From Zobellella iuensis (GTDB taxonomy: Bacteria > Pseudomonadota > Gammaproteobacteria > Enterobacterales > Aeromonadaceae), in the NCBI RefSeq assembly GCF_016746085.1, contig NZ_JAERTZ010000012.1:62001-126000 (forward strand): DNA of 64,000 bases. Reading direction: 5' to 3'. The translations under genes were made by a program, and so were the position numbers. Below the pieces are notes generated by a model that saw only the letters and a list, made by a program, of their open reading frames with translations, searched no databases and was not told the origin of the DNA. Positions 46,650-55,607 of this stretch are shown here, one piece after another. Each line of letters starts with the position of its first letter. Position 1 is the stretch's first letter.

Positions 46650-46686
46650 GATTTCAATCGACCGCTTCACCAGCCGGGGTTCCGGC

Positions 46687-47697
46687 TCAGCCCAGGCTGA
46701 GGGGGTGGTGGCAGGCCACCTGCTGGGTGGCGCTGAACTCCCGCGCCGCCGGGGCGGCCTGCCTGCACTGCTCGGTGGCGAAGCGGCAGCGCGGGTGGAA
46801 GGCGCAACCCGAAGGAGGAGAAATCGGGTTGGGCACCTCGCCGGTGACCGGGGTCCGCTCCTTGTGGATCACCTCCATGCTGGGAATGGCGTCCATCAGC
46901 ATGCGGGTATAGGGATGGCGGGGCCGGTTGAATACCTCCTCCACCGTGCCCACCTCCACCAGCCGGCCCAGGTACATGATGCCGACCCGGTCGGAGAAAT
47001 GGGACACCACCGACATGTCGTGGCTGATAAAGAGGTAGGTCAGGCCCAGCTCCTGCTGCAGATCCTTCATCAGGTTGAGCACCTGGGCCTGCACCGACAC
47101 GTCCAGGGCCGAGGTGGGTTCGTCGCAGATCAAAAACTCGGGCTCGCCGGCCAGGGCCCGGGCGATGGAGATGCGCTGACGCTGGCCGCCGGAAAACTCG
47201 TGGGGGAACTTGTCCATGTCCGAAGCCGCCAGCCCCACCTGTTCCAGCAGCTGCCCCACCCGGCGCCGGCCTTGCTCCCGGCTGTCGATCATGCCGAACA
47301 GCACCAGCGGTTCGGCCACGATGCGCTCCACCTTCCAGCGCGGATTGAGGCTGGCGAAGGGATCCTGGAAGATCATCTGGCAGCGGCGGCGGATATACTG
47401 GCGCTGCTCGCGGCTGGCCGTATCAAGCCGGGTGCCCTGGTAGCTGATGTCGCCCTCGGTCGGCCGGTACAGGCCCGACAGCAGCCGGGCCACCGTCGAC
47501 TTGCCGCAGCCGGACTCCCCCACCAGGCTGAAGGTTTCGCCCTTGCGGATCTGGAAGTCGATGCCGCGCACCGCGTGCACATAGGTTTTTTCCGCCCGGT
47601 TCAGCAGGCGATGGATAAAGGGCCTGGAAATATCGAACTTGATATGCAGGTTGCGTACCTCTACCAGCTCGGCCCCGGTGATCATCTCGCTCATCAT
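46687..47697 (-). CDS. Peptide-type ABC transporter ATP-binding protein (DppF-like)
   Basis: This 336-residue ATPase has Walker A GESGCGKST, the signature LSGGQ-equivalent FSGGQRQRISIARAL and Walker B LICDEPTSALD. The C-terminal oligopeptide-transporter extension has cysteines in GCAFHPRCRFATEQC, which in relatives bind an iron-sulfur cluster. The start overlaps the DppD-like gene by four bases. It is the last gene of the five-gene transporter operon. Confidence 0.92.
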   Translation of the reverse strand: MMSEMITGAELVEVRNLHIKFDISRPFIHRLLNRAEKTYVHAVRGIDFQIRKGETFSLVGESGCGKSTVARLLSGLYRPTEGDISYQGTRLDTASREQRQYIRRRCQMIFQDPFASLNPRWKVERIVAEPLVLFGMIDSREQGRRRVGQLLEQVGLAASDMDKFPHEFSGGQRQRISIARALAGEPEFLICDEPTSALDVSVQAQVLNLMKDLQQELGLTYLFISHDMSVVSHFSDRVGIMYLGRLVEVGTVEEVFNRPRHPYTRMLMDAIPSMEVIHKERTPVTGEVPNPISPPSGCAFHPRCRFATEQCRQAAPAAREFSATQQVACHHPLSLG

Positions 47698-48692
47698 GCC
47701 AGCTCCTCTTGCTTTACTTTCAAACAGGCGACCCGGGAGTCCCCCACCCTTTCCAGCACCGGCGACTGCTGCCGGCATTCGGCCCCGCTGTGCGGGCAGC
47801 GGGGATTGAAGGCGCAGCCCGGGGGTATGGCATTGAGCCGGGGCATGGCACCGGGGATCTGGGACAAGCGGGGCTCGCGCACGCCGATACGCGGGATCGA
47901 CGCCATCAGCCCCACCGTGTAGGGATGGCTCGGCGCCTTGAGCACCGCCTCGACCGGGCCTATCTCCACCAGCCGGCCGGCGTACATCACCGCCACCCGA
48001 TCGCAGATCTCGGCGATCACCCCCATATCGTGGGTCACCAGCATCACCGAGGCCTGGTGCTGCTTGCACAGCCGCCGGAGCAGCTGCAGCACCTGGGCCT
48101 GCACCGACACGTCCAGGGCCGTGGTCGGCTCGTCGGCGATGATAACCTTGGGCTCGACGCACAGCGCCAGGGCGATCACTATGCGCTGGCGCATGCCGCC
48201 GGAAAACTGGTGCGGATACTGATCGATACGCTGCTCCGCCGCCGGTATGCCCACTTCCTGCATCAGCTTCAGCGCCTTGTCCCGCGCCGCCTGGTAGGAC
48301 AGGGGCAGGTGGGTCTGGATGGTCTCGATCAGCTGTTTGCCCACCGTCATCACCGGGTTCAGGCTGGTCAGGGGATCCTGGAAGATGGCCCCGATCTCCT
48401 TGCCGCGCAGCAGCCGGCGCTCCTCCTCGTCCAAGTCGTCGATACGCTGGCCATGGAGGCGGATCTGCCCCGAGGCGATCCGTCCCGGCGGCTCGAGCAG
48501 GCCGGTGATGGCCGAGCCGGTGAGGGACTTGCCGGCCCCCGATTCCCCCACTACCCCGAGGATTTCGCCCGCCCGCATCTCGAAGGACACCTGCTGTATC
48601 GCCTTGAGGTTGCCCTTGCGGTGGCTGAACTCGATGCACAGATCCTCGACCTGCAGCACCACCTCGCCACTGTTGTTGCTTCCATTCGCCAT
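47694..48692 (-). CDS. Peptide-type ABC transporter ATP-binding protein (DppD-like)
   Basis: This 332-residue ATPase has Walker A GESGAGKSL, signature FSGGMRQRIVIALAL and Walker B IIADEPTTALD. It ends in the oligopeptide-transporter extension GCAFNPRCPHSGAEC. ATG 48692 with AAGGAG upstream is used. It pairs with the DppF-like ATPase to drive import through the two permeases. Confidence 0.92.
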   Translation of the reverse strand: MANGSNNSGEVVLQVEDLCIEFSHRKGNLKAIQQVSFEMRAGEILGVVGESGAGKSLTGSAITGLLEPPGRIASGQIRLHGQRIDDLDEEERRLLRGKEIGAIFQDPLTSLNPVMTVGKQLIETIQTHLPLSYQAARDKALKLMQEVGIPAAEQRIDQYPHQFSGGMRQRIVIALALCVEPKVIIADEPTTALDVSVQAQVLQLLRRLCKQHQASVMLVTHDMGVIAEICDRVAVMYAGRLVEIGPVEAVLKAPSHPYTVGLMASIPRIGVREPRLSQIPGAMPRLNAIPPGCAFNPRCPHSGAECRQQSPVLERVGDSRVACLKVKQEELA

Positions 48693-48702
48693 GTTGTGCT
48701 CC

Positions 48703-49683
48703 TTAACGCAGCTTGGGGTTGAGAGCATCGCGCAGCCAGTCGCCCACCAGGTTGACCGACAGTGCCAGCACTACCAGCACCAGGGAGGGGAATACCACCA
48801 CCCACCACTGGCCGGAGAACAGGTACTTGTTGCCCTCGTTGATCAGGGTGCCGAGGGACGGCTGGTTGGGCGGCATGCCCACCCCGAGGAAGGACAGGGT
48901 GGCCTCGGTGAGCACCGCCAGCGCCAGGTGCAGGGTGGCCAGCACCAGCACCGGGCTCAGCACGTTCGGCAGTATGTGCAGGAACATGATGCGGCTGTTG
49001 CTGCTGCCCATGACCTTGGCGGCCTGCACGTATTCCTTGTGGCCCTCCAGCAGGGTGCAGCCGCGCACGGTACGGGCGTATTGCATCCAGCCGGTGAGGG
49101 TGATGGAGATGACGATGATGTACACCGCCATCTGGTCATGCATCTCCTGGGGCAGCAGGCCCCGGGCCGCGCCGCTCACCAGCAGGGCGAACATGATGGT
49201 GGGAAAGCTCAGCATGGCATCCGCCATGCGCATGATAAAGGCATCGACCAGGCCACCGAAGTAGCCGCTGATCACCCCCAGGGTCACACCCAGGGTCATG
49301 GCGCCAATCACGCTGATAAAGCCGACGATCAGGGACACCCGCAGGCCGTAGAGGATCAGCGAGTAGACGTCCCGCCCCTGGATGTCGGTGCCCAGCCAGA
49401 AGCGGGCCTCGCCACTTTCTACCCAGGCCGGGGGCAGCTCCGAGTCCATCAGATCGAAGGCAGCCATGTCGAAGGGGTTGTAGTGGGACAGCAAAGGCGC
49501 GCAGATGCCGGCGAACAGCAGCAGCGCCAGCACCGCCGTGGCCACCACCGTCAGCCGGGAAGTGCGGAAGTTGTAGCACAGATCGCTGTCCATAAAGGCC
49601 AGCCAGCCCTGGCGCAGGCCCGCCAGTCCGCCTGACCGGGATTTGCCCTGACCGGTCAGGGCCACCTTGGTATTGATAGCCAT
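48703..49683 (-). CDS. Peptide-type ABC transporter permease (DppC-like)
   Basis: This 326-residue permease has six predicted helices, with an N-terminal OppC-type extension (HYNPFDMAAFDLMDSELPPAW, then FWLGTDIQGRDVYSLILYGLRVSL). The coupling loop, near GHKEYVQAAKVMGSSNSRIMFLHILPN, contacts the ATPases. Confidence 0.92.
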   Translation of the reverse strand: MAINTKVALTGQGKSRSGGLAGLRQGWLAFMDSDLCYNFRTSRLTVVATAVLALLLFAGICAPLLSHYNPFDMAAFDLMDSELPPAWVESGEARFWLGTDIQGRDVYSLILYGLRVSLIVGFISVIGAMTLGVTLGVISGYFGGLVDAFIMRMADAMLSFPTIMFALLVSGAARGLLPQEMHDQMAVYIIVISITLTGWMQYARTVRGCTLLEGHKEYVQAAKVMGSSNSRIMFLHILPNVLSPVLVLATLHLALAVLTEATLSFLGVGMPPNQPSLGTLINEGNKYLFSGQWWVVVFPSLVLVVLALSVNLVGDWLRDALNPKLR

Positions 49684-49697
49684 GGGTTACCTCGTCC

Positions 49698-50669
49698 TTA
49701 ATGGTTGCTGGATTTCATGCGCGGATCTATCACCCGGTAGAGGATGTCGACCAGGGTATTGATGCAGATGAAGATCAGGGAGATGAACACCAAATAAGCG
49801 GAGATCACCGGTATATCCACATAGTTCACCGCCTGGATAAACAACAGCCCCATGCCCGGCCACTGGAACACCGTCTCGGTGACCACGGCGAAGGCGATCA
49901 GCCCCCCGATCTGCAACCCGATGATGGTGATCACCGGCAGCAGGGAGTTGCGCAGGGCATGGCCGTAGTTGATGCTGCGCTGGCGGATGCCGCGGGCCTT
50001 GGCGAACTTGATGTAGTCGGTGCGCAGCACCTCCTTCATCTCGCTGCGCACCAGGCGCATGATCATGGTGATCATGAACAGCGCCAGGGACAGGGCCGGC
50101 AGTATGATGGAGGCCCAGCCCGACTTGCTGAACAGCCCGGTGCTCCACCAGCCGAGATCCATCACCTCGCCCCGGCCGTGGGACGGCAGCCAGCCCAGCC
50201 AGACGGAGAAGATGATGATAAGGACGATGCCGGCGATAAAGCTGGGCAGCGACACCCCTACCAGGGAAATGGTCTGCACCAGGCTGGTGAGCCACTTGTT
50301 GCGCGACAGCGACACCCAAACCCCCGCCGGCAATCCCACCGCCAGGGAGATGATCACGGCGACGAACACCAGCTCCAGGGTGGCGGGCAGCCGCTCGGTG
50401 ATCAGGTTGAGCACTTCCATCTTGTTGTAGTAGGAAATGCCGAAATCGCCCTGGGCGATGTTGCCCACGAAGCGGGCGTACTGGGTAATGACGGAGTCGT
50501 TAAGACCCAGCTTTGCCCGCAGCTCTTCCCGCTCCAGCGGGGTGGCGCTATCGGGCAGCATATTGTCGACCGGATCGCCGACGAACTGGAACATCACGAA
50601 GGCGATCAAGGCCACCGACAGCATCAGCCCGCAGGCCTGGATCAGGCGCTGGATAATAAAAGCCAACAT
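49698..50669 (-). CDS. Peptide-type ABC transporter permease (DppB-like)
   Basis: This 323-residue permease has six helices. It has the family features FVGDPVDNMLPDSAT at the N terminus and the coupling segment LRTDYIKFAKARGIRQRSINYGHALRNSLLPV. It lies between the binding-protein gene and the second permease. Confidence 0.92.
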   Translation of the reverse strand: MLAFIIQRLIQACGLMLSVALIAFVMFQFVGDPVDNMLPDSATPLEREELRAKLGLNDSVITQYARFVGNIAQGDFGISYYNKMEVLNLITERLPATLELVFVAVIISLAVGLPAGVWVSLSRNKWLTSLVQTISLVGVSLPSFIAGIVLIIIFSVWLGWLPSHGRGEVMDLGWWSTGLFSKSGWASIILPALSLALFMITMIMRLVRSEMKEVLRTDYIKFAKARGIRQRSINYGHALRNSLLPVITIIGLQIGGLIAFAVVTETVFQWPGMGLLFIQAVNYVDIPVISAYLVFISLIFICINTLVDILYRVIDPRMKSSNH

Positions 50670-50715
50670 AGTTCACTCCTTTGATGGGAAACGAGGGCCC
50701 ACGGGCCCCCTTGTC

Positions 50716-52305
50716 CTAGTTCAGGCTGGCGTACCAGAGCCGTACCACGTTGTCCGGGTTCTGGGTGATCGACAGCTTGTCGGAAGTCGCCCAGGCCACC
50801 GGCTCGAAGTGCAGGGGCAGGAAAGGCAGCTCCTGCTGGGCCAGCGCCAGCACCTCGCCCATGAGGTCGGCCCGGACCTGCTGATCCAGCTCGGTGTTGG
50901 ACTGCTCGATCAGCCGGTCTATGGTGTCGTTCTTGAAGCGGGGGATATTGAAGGCGCCGTAGATGCCGCCGTCCCGGGAGTGGAGCAGTTGCTGGTTGAT
51001 GCTGTAGGCATCGTACAGGGGCAGGTTGGCCCACCCCAGCACCGCCACGTCGGTACGGCCGTTGTCGCGGATCTGGGAATAGACGCTGCGCGGATGCACG
51101 TTGAGGCTGCTGTCGATGCCGATGCGCGCCCAGTAGCGCTGCACCGCCTGGCACCATTGCTCCGCATTGAGGTAGTAGCCCTGCTCGCAGTCGAAGGCCA
51201 GCTTGAAGCCCTTCGGATAGCCGGCCTCGGCCAGCAGTGCCTTGGCCCGTTCGGGATCATAGCCGAGTTCGACCCCGCGTTCGGCGTCGAAGCCGGCGAT
51301 GGCCGGGGCCACGAAGGTGTTGGCGACGTCGGTCATGCCGCGCATGATCTTCTGCACTATCGCCTCCCGGTCGATCGCCATGTGCATGGCCTCCCGCACC
51401 CGCCGGTCCTGGAGCGGGTTCTTGCCGTCCACATTGCCCGCGTTCAGCTCATCGGCCATGTTCAGGGACAGGAAGATCACCCGCAGCGAGGGCCGGACCA
51501 TGACCTCCACGCGCTTTTCCTTCTCCAGCCGGGGCAGGTCCTGCAGGGGGACGTCGCTCACCAGATCGAACTCCCCGGCCAGGATGCCGGCCAGGCGGGT
51601 GGCGTCGGATGACACCGGCTTGTAGATGATACGATCGATATTGTGTTGCGCCTGAGCGCCGTTCCACCAGCCATCATGCTTCACCAACACCATTTCGGCG
51701 TCACGCCGGCGGCTTTCCAGCCGGAAGGGGCCGGTGCCGTTGGTGTTGTTGGTGGCATGGCCTTCGGTACCCTTGCTCATGCTGGTGGGCTCCAGCGCCC
51801 GGTGCTCTTCCATCCATTCCTTGTCCATCATCAGGATGCCGCTCAGCTCGTTGAGGGCGATGGGGGATTTGGAGTTCAGCCGGATATCGACGGTATGGTC
51901 GTCCACCTTCACCGCCTCCTTGATGGAAGAGGCGTTGCCGCGGATGCCGGAGTCCGGGTGGGTGACCCGAGCGATGGAGGCGACCACGTCGTCGGCATTG
52001 AAGTCGTTGCCGTTGTGGAAGCGGACCCCTTCGCGCAGATAAAAGCGCAGGGTGGTGTCGTCCCGTTGCTCCCAGCGGGTGGCCAGGGCCCCTTCCATCT
52101 CCAGCTGCTCGTTCCATTGCACCAGGCCTTCATAGATGTGGTTCTGGAACGCCAGGGCCGGGGTCGAGGCGAAGGCATAAGGGTCCAGGGTGGGGATATC
52201 CGACTGCTGGGCCCAGCGCACGACCTTTTCCGCCTGGGCCTGTTGTGCCATCAGGCTGCACGAAGCCGCCATCAGGCAGGCTGCTACCGTCTTGAGTTTC
52301 ATCAT
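50716..52305 (-). CDS. Peptide/nickel-type substrate-binding protein (SBP_bac_5)
   Basis: This 529-residue periplasmic protein has a signal peptide (hydrophobic about residues 6-22, cleavage near QAQA-E). The mature part begins KVVRWAQQSDIPTLDPYAF and contains LREGVRFHNGNDFNADDVVASIARV, typical of Dpp/Opp binding proteins. It is the first gene of the transporter operon. The divergent amidohydrolase genes and shared operator motif suggest a specialised amide or heterocyclic ligand rather than general dipeptides (inference). Confidence 0.9.
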   Translation of the reverse strand: MMKLKTVAACLMAASCSLMAQQAQAEKVVRWAQQSDIPTLDPYAFASTPALAFQNHIYEGLVQWNEQLEMEGALATRWEQRDDTTLRFYLREGVRFHNGNDFNADDVVASIARVTHPDSGIRGNASSIKEAVKVDDHTVDIRLNSKSPIALNELSGILMMDKEWMEEHRALEPTSMSKGTEGHATNNTNGTGPFRLESRRRDAEMVLVKHDGWWNGAQAQHNIDRIIYKPVSSDATRLAGILAGEFDLVSDVPLQDLPRLEKEKRVEVMVRPSLRVIFLSLNMADELNAGNVDGKNPLQDRRVREAMHMAIDREAIVQKIMRGMTDVANTFVAPAIAGFDAERGVELGYDPERAKALLAEAGYPKGFKLAFDCEQGYYLNAEQWCQAVQRYWARIGIDSSLNVHPRSVYSQIRDNGRTDVAVLGWANLPLYDAYSINQQLLHSRDGGIYGAFNIPRFKNDTIDRLIEQSNTELDQQVRADLMGEVLALAQQELPFLPLHFEPVAWATSDKLSITQNPDNVVRLWYASLN

Positions 52306-52428
52306 CTACTACCTTCCCTGTGAGTGAAAAACACCGGCTTGGCCGGCCTGGCGGTCCGGGGGGCGCACTGGCCACACCGGACTTTGTCTATACATTAACT
52401 TTGCATCAATTAACAAATCAACATAGAA

Positions 52429-52438
52429 TTGCTAACAA
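52429..52438. promoter_or_regulatory. TTGCTAACAA palindrome in divergent promoter
   Basis: This palindrome lies in AATTGCTAACAATT within the A/T-rich region between the transporter operon and the amidohydrolase genes (52306-52573). The same core, TTGCTANCAA, occurs twice upstream of the M14-type gene at 56669. It is a probable operator for the nearby GntR regulator. Confidence 0.6.
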
Positions 52439-52573
52439 TTTTGACACACTGTGATATCAATCAAAAAACACAAAGTTACCACTCGGTAAGATGAGTCCAG
52501 TCCCGGACAGCGAACCGCTGCCCTCACTCAAACACAAGAGGTCCGCCTTCGATAGGACCAACAGGGAGCAACC

Positions 52574-53764
52574 ATGACGACCACCCTCATCCGGCAGGTA
52601 CGCCTCAACGGCCAACAGCAAAGCCGGGACTTGCTGATCGAGCAGGGCCGCATCGGCCGTATCGACCTCCATATCACGCCGCCGCCCGGTGCCCAAGTGG
52701 TCGAAGGCGGCCACCGCCTGGCCCTGCCCGGCTTTATCGACGGCCACGCCCATATCGACAAATCCCTGTGGGGCATGGACTGGTATGTCAACGAAGTGCC
52801 CCGGGAGTTGCCCGCCATCATCGATAACGAGCGCCGCTTCCGGCGTGAACAGGCGTTCGACAGCCGGTGCCAGTCCGAGCGCATCGCCCGCCAGGCGATT
52901 CGCCTGGGCACCACCCATATCCGCACCCATATCGACGTGGACACGGAAATCGGCCTGCGCCATATGGAAGGGGTGCTGGCCACCCGGGACGCCCTGGCCG
53001 AACAGATTTACATAGAGACGGTCTGCTTCCCCCAGAGCGGCCTGCTGGGCCGGCCCGGCACCCGGGCATTGATGGAGGAAGCGGTCAAACTGGGCGCCGA
53101 TTATGTGGGCGGCATAGATCCGTCCAGCGTCGAGCGCAACCCGGTGGCCCATCTCGATGCCGTGTTCGATCTCGCCGCCAAATACGGCAAGGGGGTGGAT
53201 CTGCACCTGCACGAGCCGGGGGAGCTGGGCGCCTTCTCGGTGGAGCTGATGATAGAGCGCACCCGCGCCCTGGGCATGGCGGGCCGGGTTACCATCAGCC
53301 ACGCCTTCTGCCTGGGCGAGGTGGATCCCGGCTACCAGGATCGGCTGATCGCCGGGCTGGTCGAGGCGGACATCGCCATCGCCACCACGGCCCCCGCCAA
53401 CCGCCAGGTGCCGCCCTATGAAAAACTGCGCGCCGCCGGGGTCAGGGTCACCGCCGGCAACGACGGCATCCGCGACACCTGGAGCCCCTACGGCAACGGC
53501 GACATGCTGCAGCGGGCCATGCTGATGGGGCTGAAATACCGCTGGCGCCAGGACCGGGAGCTGGCTCAGGCGCTGCACGCCATCACCCGGGGCGGCGCCG
53601 AGGTGATGGGGCTGAAGGACTACGGCCTGGAAGTGGGCTGCCAGGCGGATCTGGTACTGCTGGCAGGACAGGCGGTCGCCGAGGTGATCGCCGAGCCGCC
53701 GCGGGAGCGCACCGTGTTCAAGGCCGGCCGGCTGGTCGCCGACCGGGGCGAATGCCTGTTCTGA
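52574..53764 (+). CDS. Cytosine-deaminase-like amidohydrolase
   Basis: This 396-residue TIM-barrel metal hydrolase belongs to the CodA/TrzA-like group. The metal-binding GFIDGHAHIDKSLWG lies near residue 55. Further ligand histidines lie in VDLHLHEPGELG and VTISHAFCLG, and the catalytic aspartate is in TAGNDGIRDTWSPYGNGD. All features point to an active deaminase or amidase on a ring or amide substrate; the substrate is not known. It is divergent from the peptide-type transporter and followed by a second amidohydrolase. Confidence 0.88.
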   Translation: MTTTLIRQVRLNGQQQSRDLLIEQGRIGRIDLHITPPPGAQVVEGGHRLALPGFIDGHAHIDKSLWGMDWYVNEVPRELPAIIDNERRFRREQAFDSRCQSERIARQAIRLGTTHIRTHIDVDTEIGLRHMEGVLATRDALAEQIYIETVCFPQSGLLGRPGTRALMEEAVKLGADYVGGIDPSSVERNPVAHLDAVFDLAAKYGKGVDLHLHEPGELGAFSVELMIERTRALGMAGRVTISHAFCLGEVDPGYQDRLIAGLVEADIAIATTAPANRQVPPYEKLRAAGVRVTAGNDGIRDTWSPYGNGDMLQRAMLMGLKYRWRQDRELAQALHAITRGGAEVMGLKDYGLEVGCQADLVLLAGQAVAEVIAEPPRERTVFKAGRLVADRGECLF

Positions 53765-53799
53765 CACCCATTTCACCTATACCGACGGAGTTTAACCCC

Positions 53800-55269
53800 A
53801 TGAAAACCATCAAAATGACCGCCCGCTACGTCATCGGCTTCAAGGACGGCGGCCACCATATCTACGAGCAGGGCGAGCTGGTCTACCGCGGCGACACCGT
53901 GCTGTTCGTCGGCCACGGCTACCAGGGCCGGGTCGACGAGACCCAGGACATGGGCAATGCCCTGCTCGGCCCCGGCTTTATCGACCTGGACGCGGTGGCC
54001 GACCTGGACTCCACCGTACTGGCCTTCGATCACCAGCCGGGCTGGCAGAAGGGTCGGCTGCCCGCCAGCGACTGGCAGCGACGCGAGACCTACAGCGACG
54101 CCGAGCTCGACTTCAACAAGCGTTACGCCTTCAGCCAGTTGCTGCTGAACGGCATCACCACCATAGCTCCCATCACTTCCATCCTGTACCGGGAGTGGGC
54201 CGAAACCGCCGACGAGTTCCGCCGCGCCGCCGACATCGCCGAGAGCCTGGGCGTGCGCGCCTACCTGGGGCCGGCCTATATGTCGGGCTACGGCGTGGTC
54301 AACCCGGACGGCAGCCTCGACATGCGTTTCGACGAACAACGGGGGTTGCAGGGACTGGAGCAGGCGGTGCGCTATGTGGAAGAGCTGCAGGGCCGCCACG
54401 GAGACACCATCAGGGGCATGCTGGCGCCGGACCGGATAGAGGGCTGCACCCCCGAACTCCTGCGCCAGACTGCCCTGGCCATGCGCGGGCTGGACTGCCC
54501 CACCCGGCTGCACAGTTGCCAGGGCGAATTCGAGCTGGAGATGGTGCACCGGCTGCACGGCGGCCGCTCTTCCATCGAGCTGATGGCCGAGCACGAGCTG
54601 CTCGACCGGCGCCTGCTGCTGCCCCACCTGCAGTTGCTGGGCGGCAAGGAGCCCACTCCGGAGAAGATAGACAGGGAGCTGGCCCTGCTCGGCCAGAGCG
54701 GCGCCAGCGCCGTGATCTGCCCCATCGTCTCCGGCCGCCACGCCAAGTACTTCAGCGGTGTGCGCCGCTTCCGCGAGGCCGGCATCAATATCAGCCTGGG
54801 CACCGACACCTATCCGCCCGACATGATCCAGAACATGCATATCGGCGCCATCCTGAGCCGGGTGCAGAGCGGCGATATCACCGAGGCCTCGGCGGCGGAC
54901 TACTACAACATGGCCACCCTGGGCGGCGCCCGGGCCCTGGGGCGGGAGGATATCGGCCGGCTCTGCCCGGGAGCCAAGGCCGACATCATGGTGTTCGACT
55001 TCGACCGCATCCACAGCGGCCAGTGTTTCGACCCCGTCACCACCATGGTGATCAACGGCAACGGCCGGGATATCAAGGGGGTGATCGTCAACGGCGACAA
55101 AGTGGTGTGGGACGGCCAGCTGGTCAAGTCCGGGCTGGATGTGCAGGCACTGCATCACCAGGCCCAGCGCCAGTTCGAGAAGTTCATGACCAGCTACCCG
55201 GAGCGCTGCCACCGCCATCCGCCACTGGCGGAGATCTTCCCGCCCAGCTTTCCGCTGAGCCGGCCATAG
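53800..55269 (+). CDS. Amidohydrolase-family protein lacking the HxH motif
   Basis: This 489-residue protein has the amidohydrolase layout (N-terminal beta-sandwich, TIM barrel, C-terminal GAKADIMVFDFD). The first metal motif, normally GFIDxHxH, reads GPGFIDLDAVADLD, with no histidine. Later histidines (TRLHSCQGE, LLLPHLQLLGG) and an aspartate in LGTDTYPPDM remain, so one metal site may survive. ATG 53800 has GGAG upstream; an earlier in-frame start at 53752 would overlap the previous gene. It probably acts with the upstream hydrolase or has a binding role. Confidence 0.82.
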   Translation: MKTIKMTARYVIGFKDGGHHIYEQGELVYRGDTVLFVGHGYQGRVDETQDMGNALLGPGFIDLDAVADLDSTVLAFDHQPGWQKGRLPASDWQRRETYSDAELDFNKRYAFSQLLLNGITTIAPITSILYREWAETADEFRRAADIAESLGVRAYLGPAYMSGYGVVNPDGSLDMRFDEQRGLQGLEQAVRYVEELQGRHGDTIRGMLAPDRIEGCTPELLRQTALAMRGLDCPTRLHSCQGEFELEMVHRLHGGRSSIELMAEHELLDRRLLLPHLQLLGGKEPTPEKIDRELALLGQSGASAVICPIVSGRHAKYFSGVRRFREAGINISLGTDTYPPDMIQNMHIGAILSRVQSGDITEASAADYYNMATLGGARALGREDIGRLCPGAKADIMVFDFDRIHSGQCFDPVTTMVINGNGRDIKGVIVNGDKVVWDGQLVKSGLDVQALHHQAQRQFEKFMTSYPERCHRHPPLAEIFPPSFPLSRP

Positions 55270-55607
55270 ACAATACGCCGTGAATCCTCCCTGGCGCGGA
55301 GGGCCGGCTTCGCTGCCACCCTTGGTCCTCCCCTTCATCCCGCAGTCGTCTGCCGGACCACCATCAAGCGGCGCCGGGGCTTGCAAAGAGGTGACAGGGA
55401 TGGCAGGTGCCGAGCGACACAGGGGGCAAGCTTGCCTCGCCGTGACGAGCCGTTTCAGGCTGATCGAACATCCAGTGAATGTTCGCAGCAGACTGAAAGG
55501 GCGAGTGTCAGTTCTGGAAGCGTGTCGGTGGAGGTGGCCCTGTTGCCTCTTCTCTAGGTTGCAACAGACAAGCAGCCGATTGGTTTAATTTTAAACTGTT
55601 CGGTGCG
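55270..55607. other. Intergenic region with nested dyad
   Basis: This 338-bp stretch lies between convergent genes. It contains a nested inverted repeat: TTTCAG/CTGAAA (55453-55458, 55493-55498) around CGAACAT/ATGTTCG (55465-55471, 55479-55485). No open frame with a ribosome binding site was recognised. It may hold a terminator or a small RNA. Confidence 0.5.
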
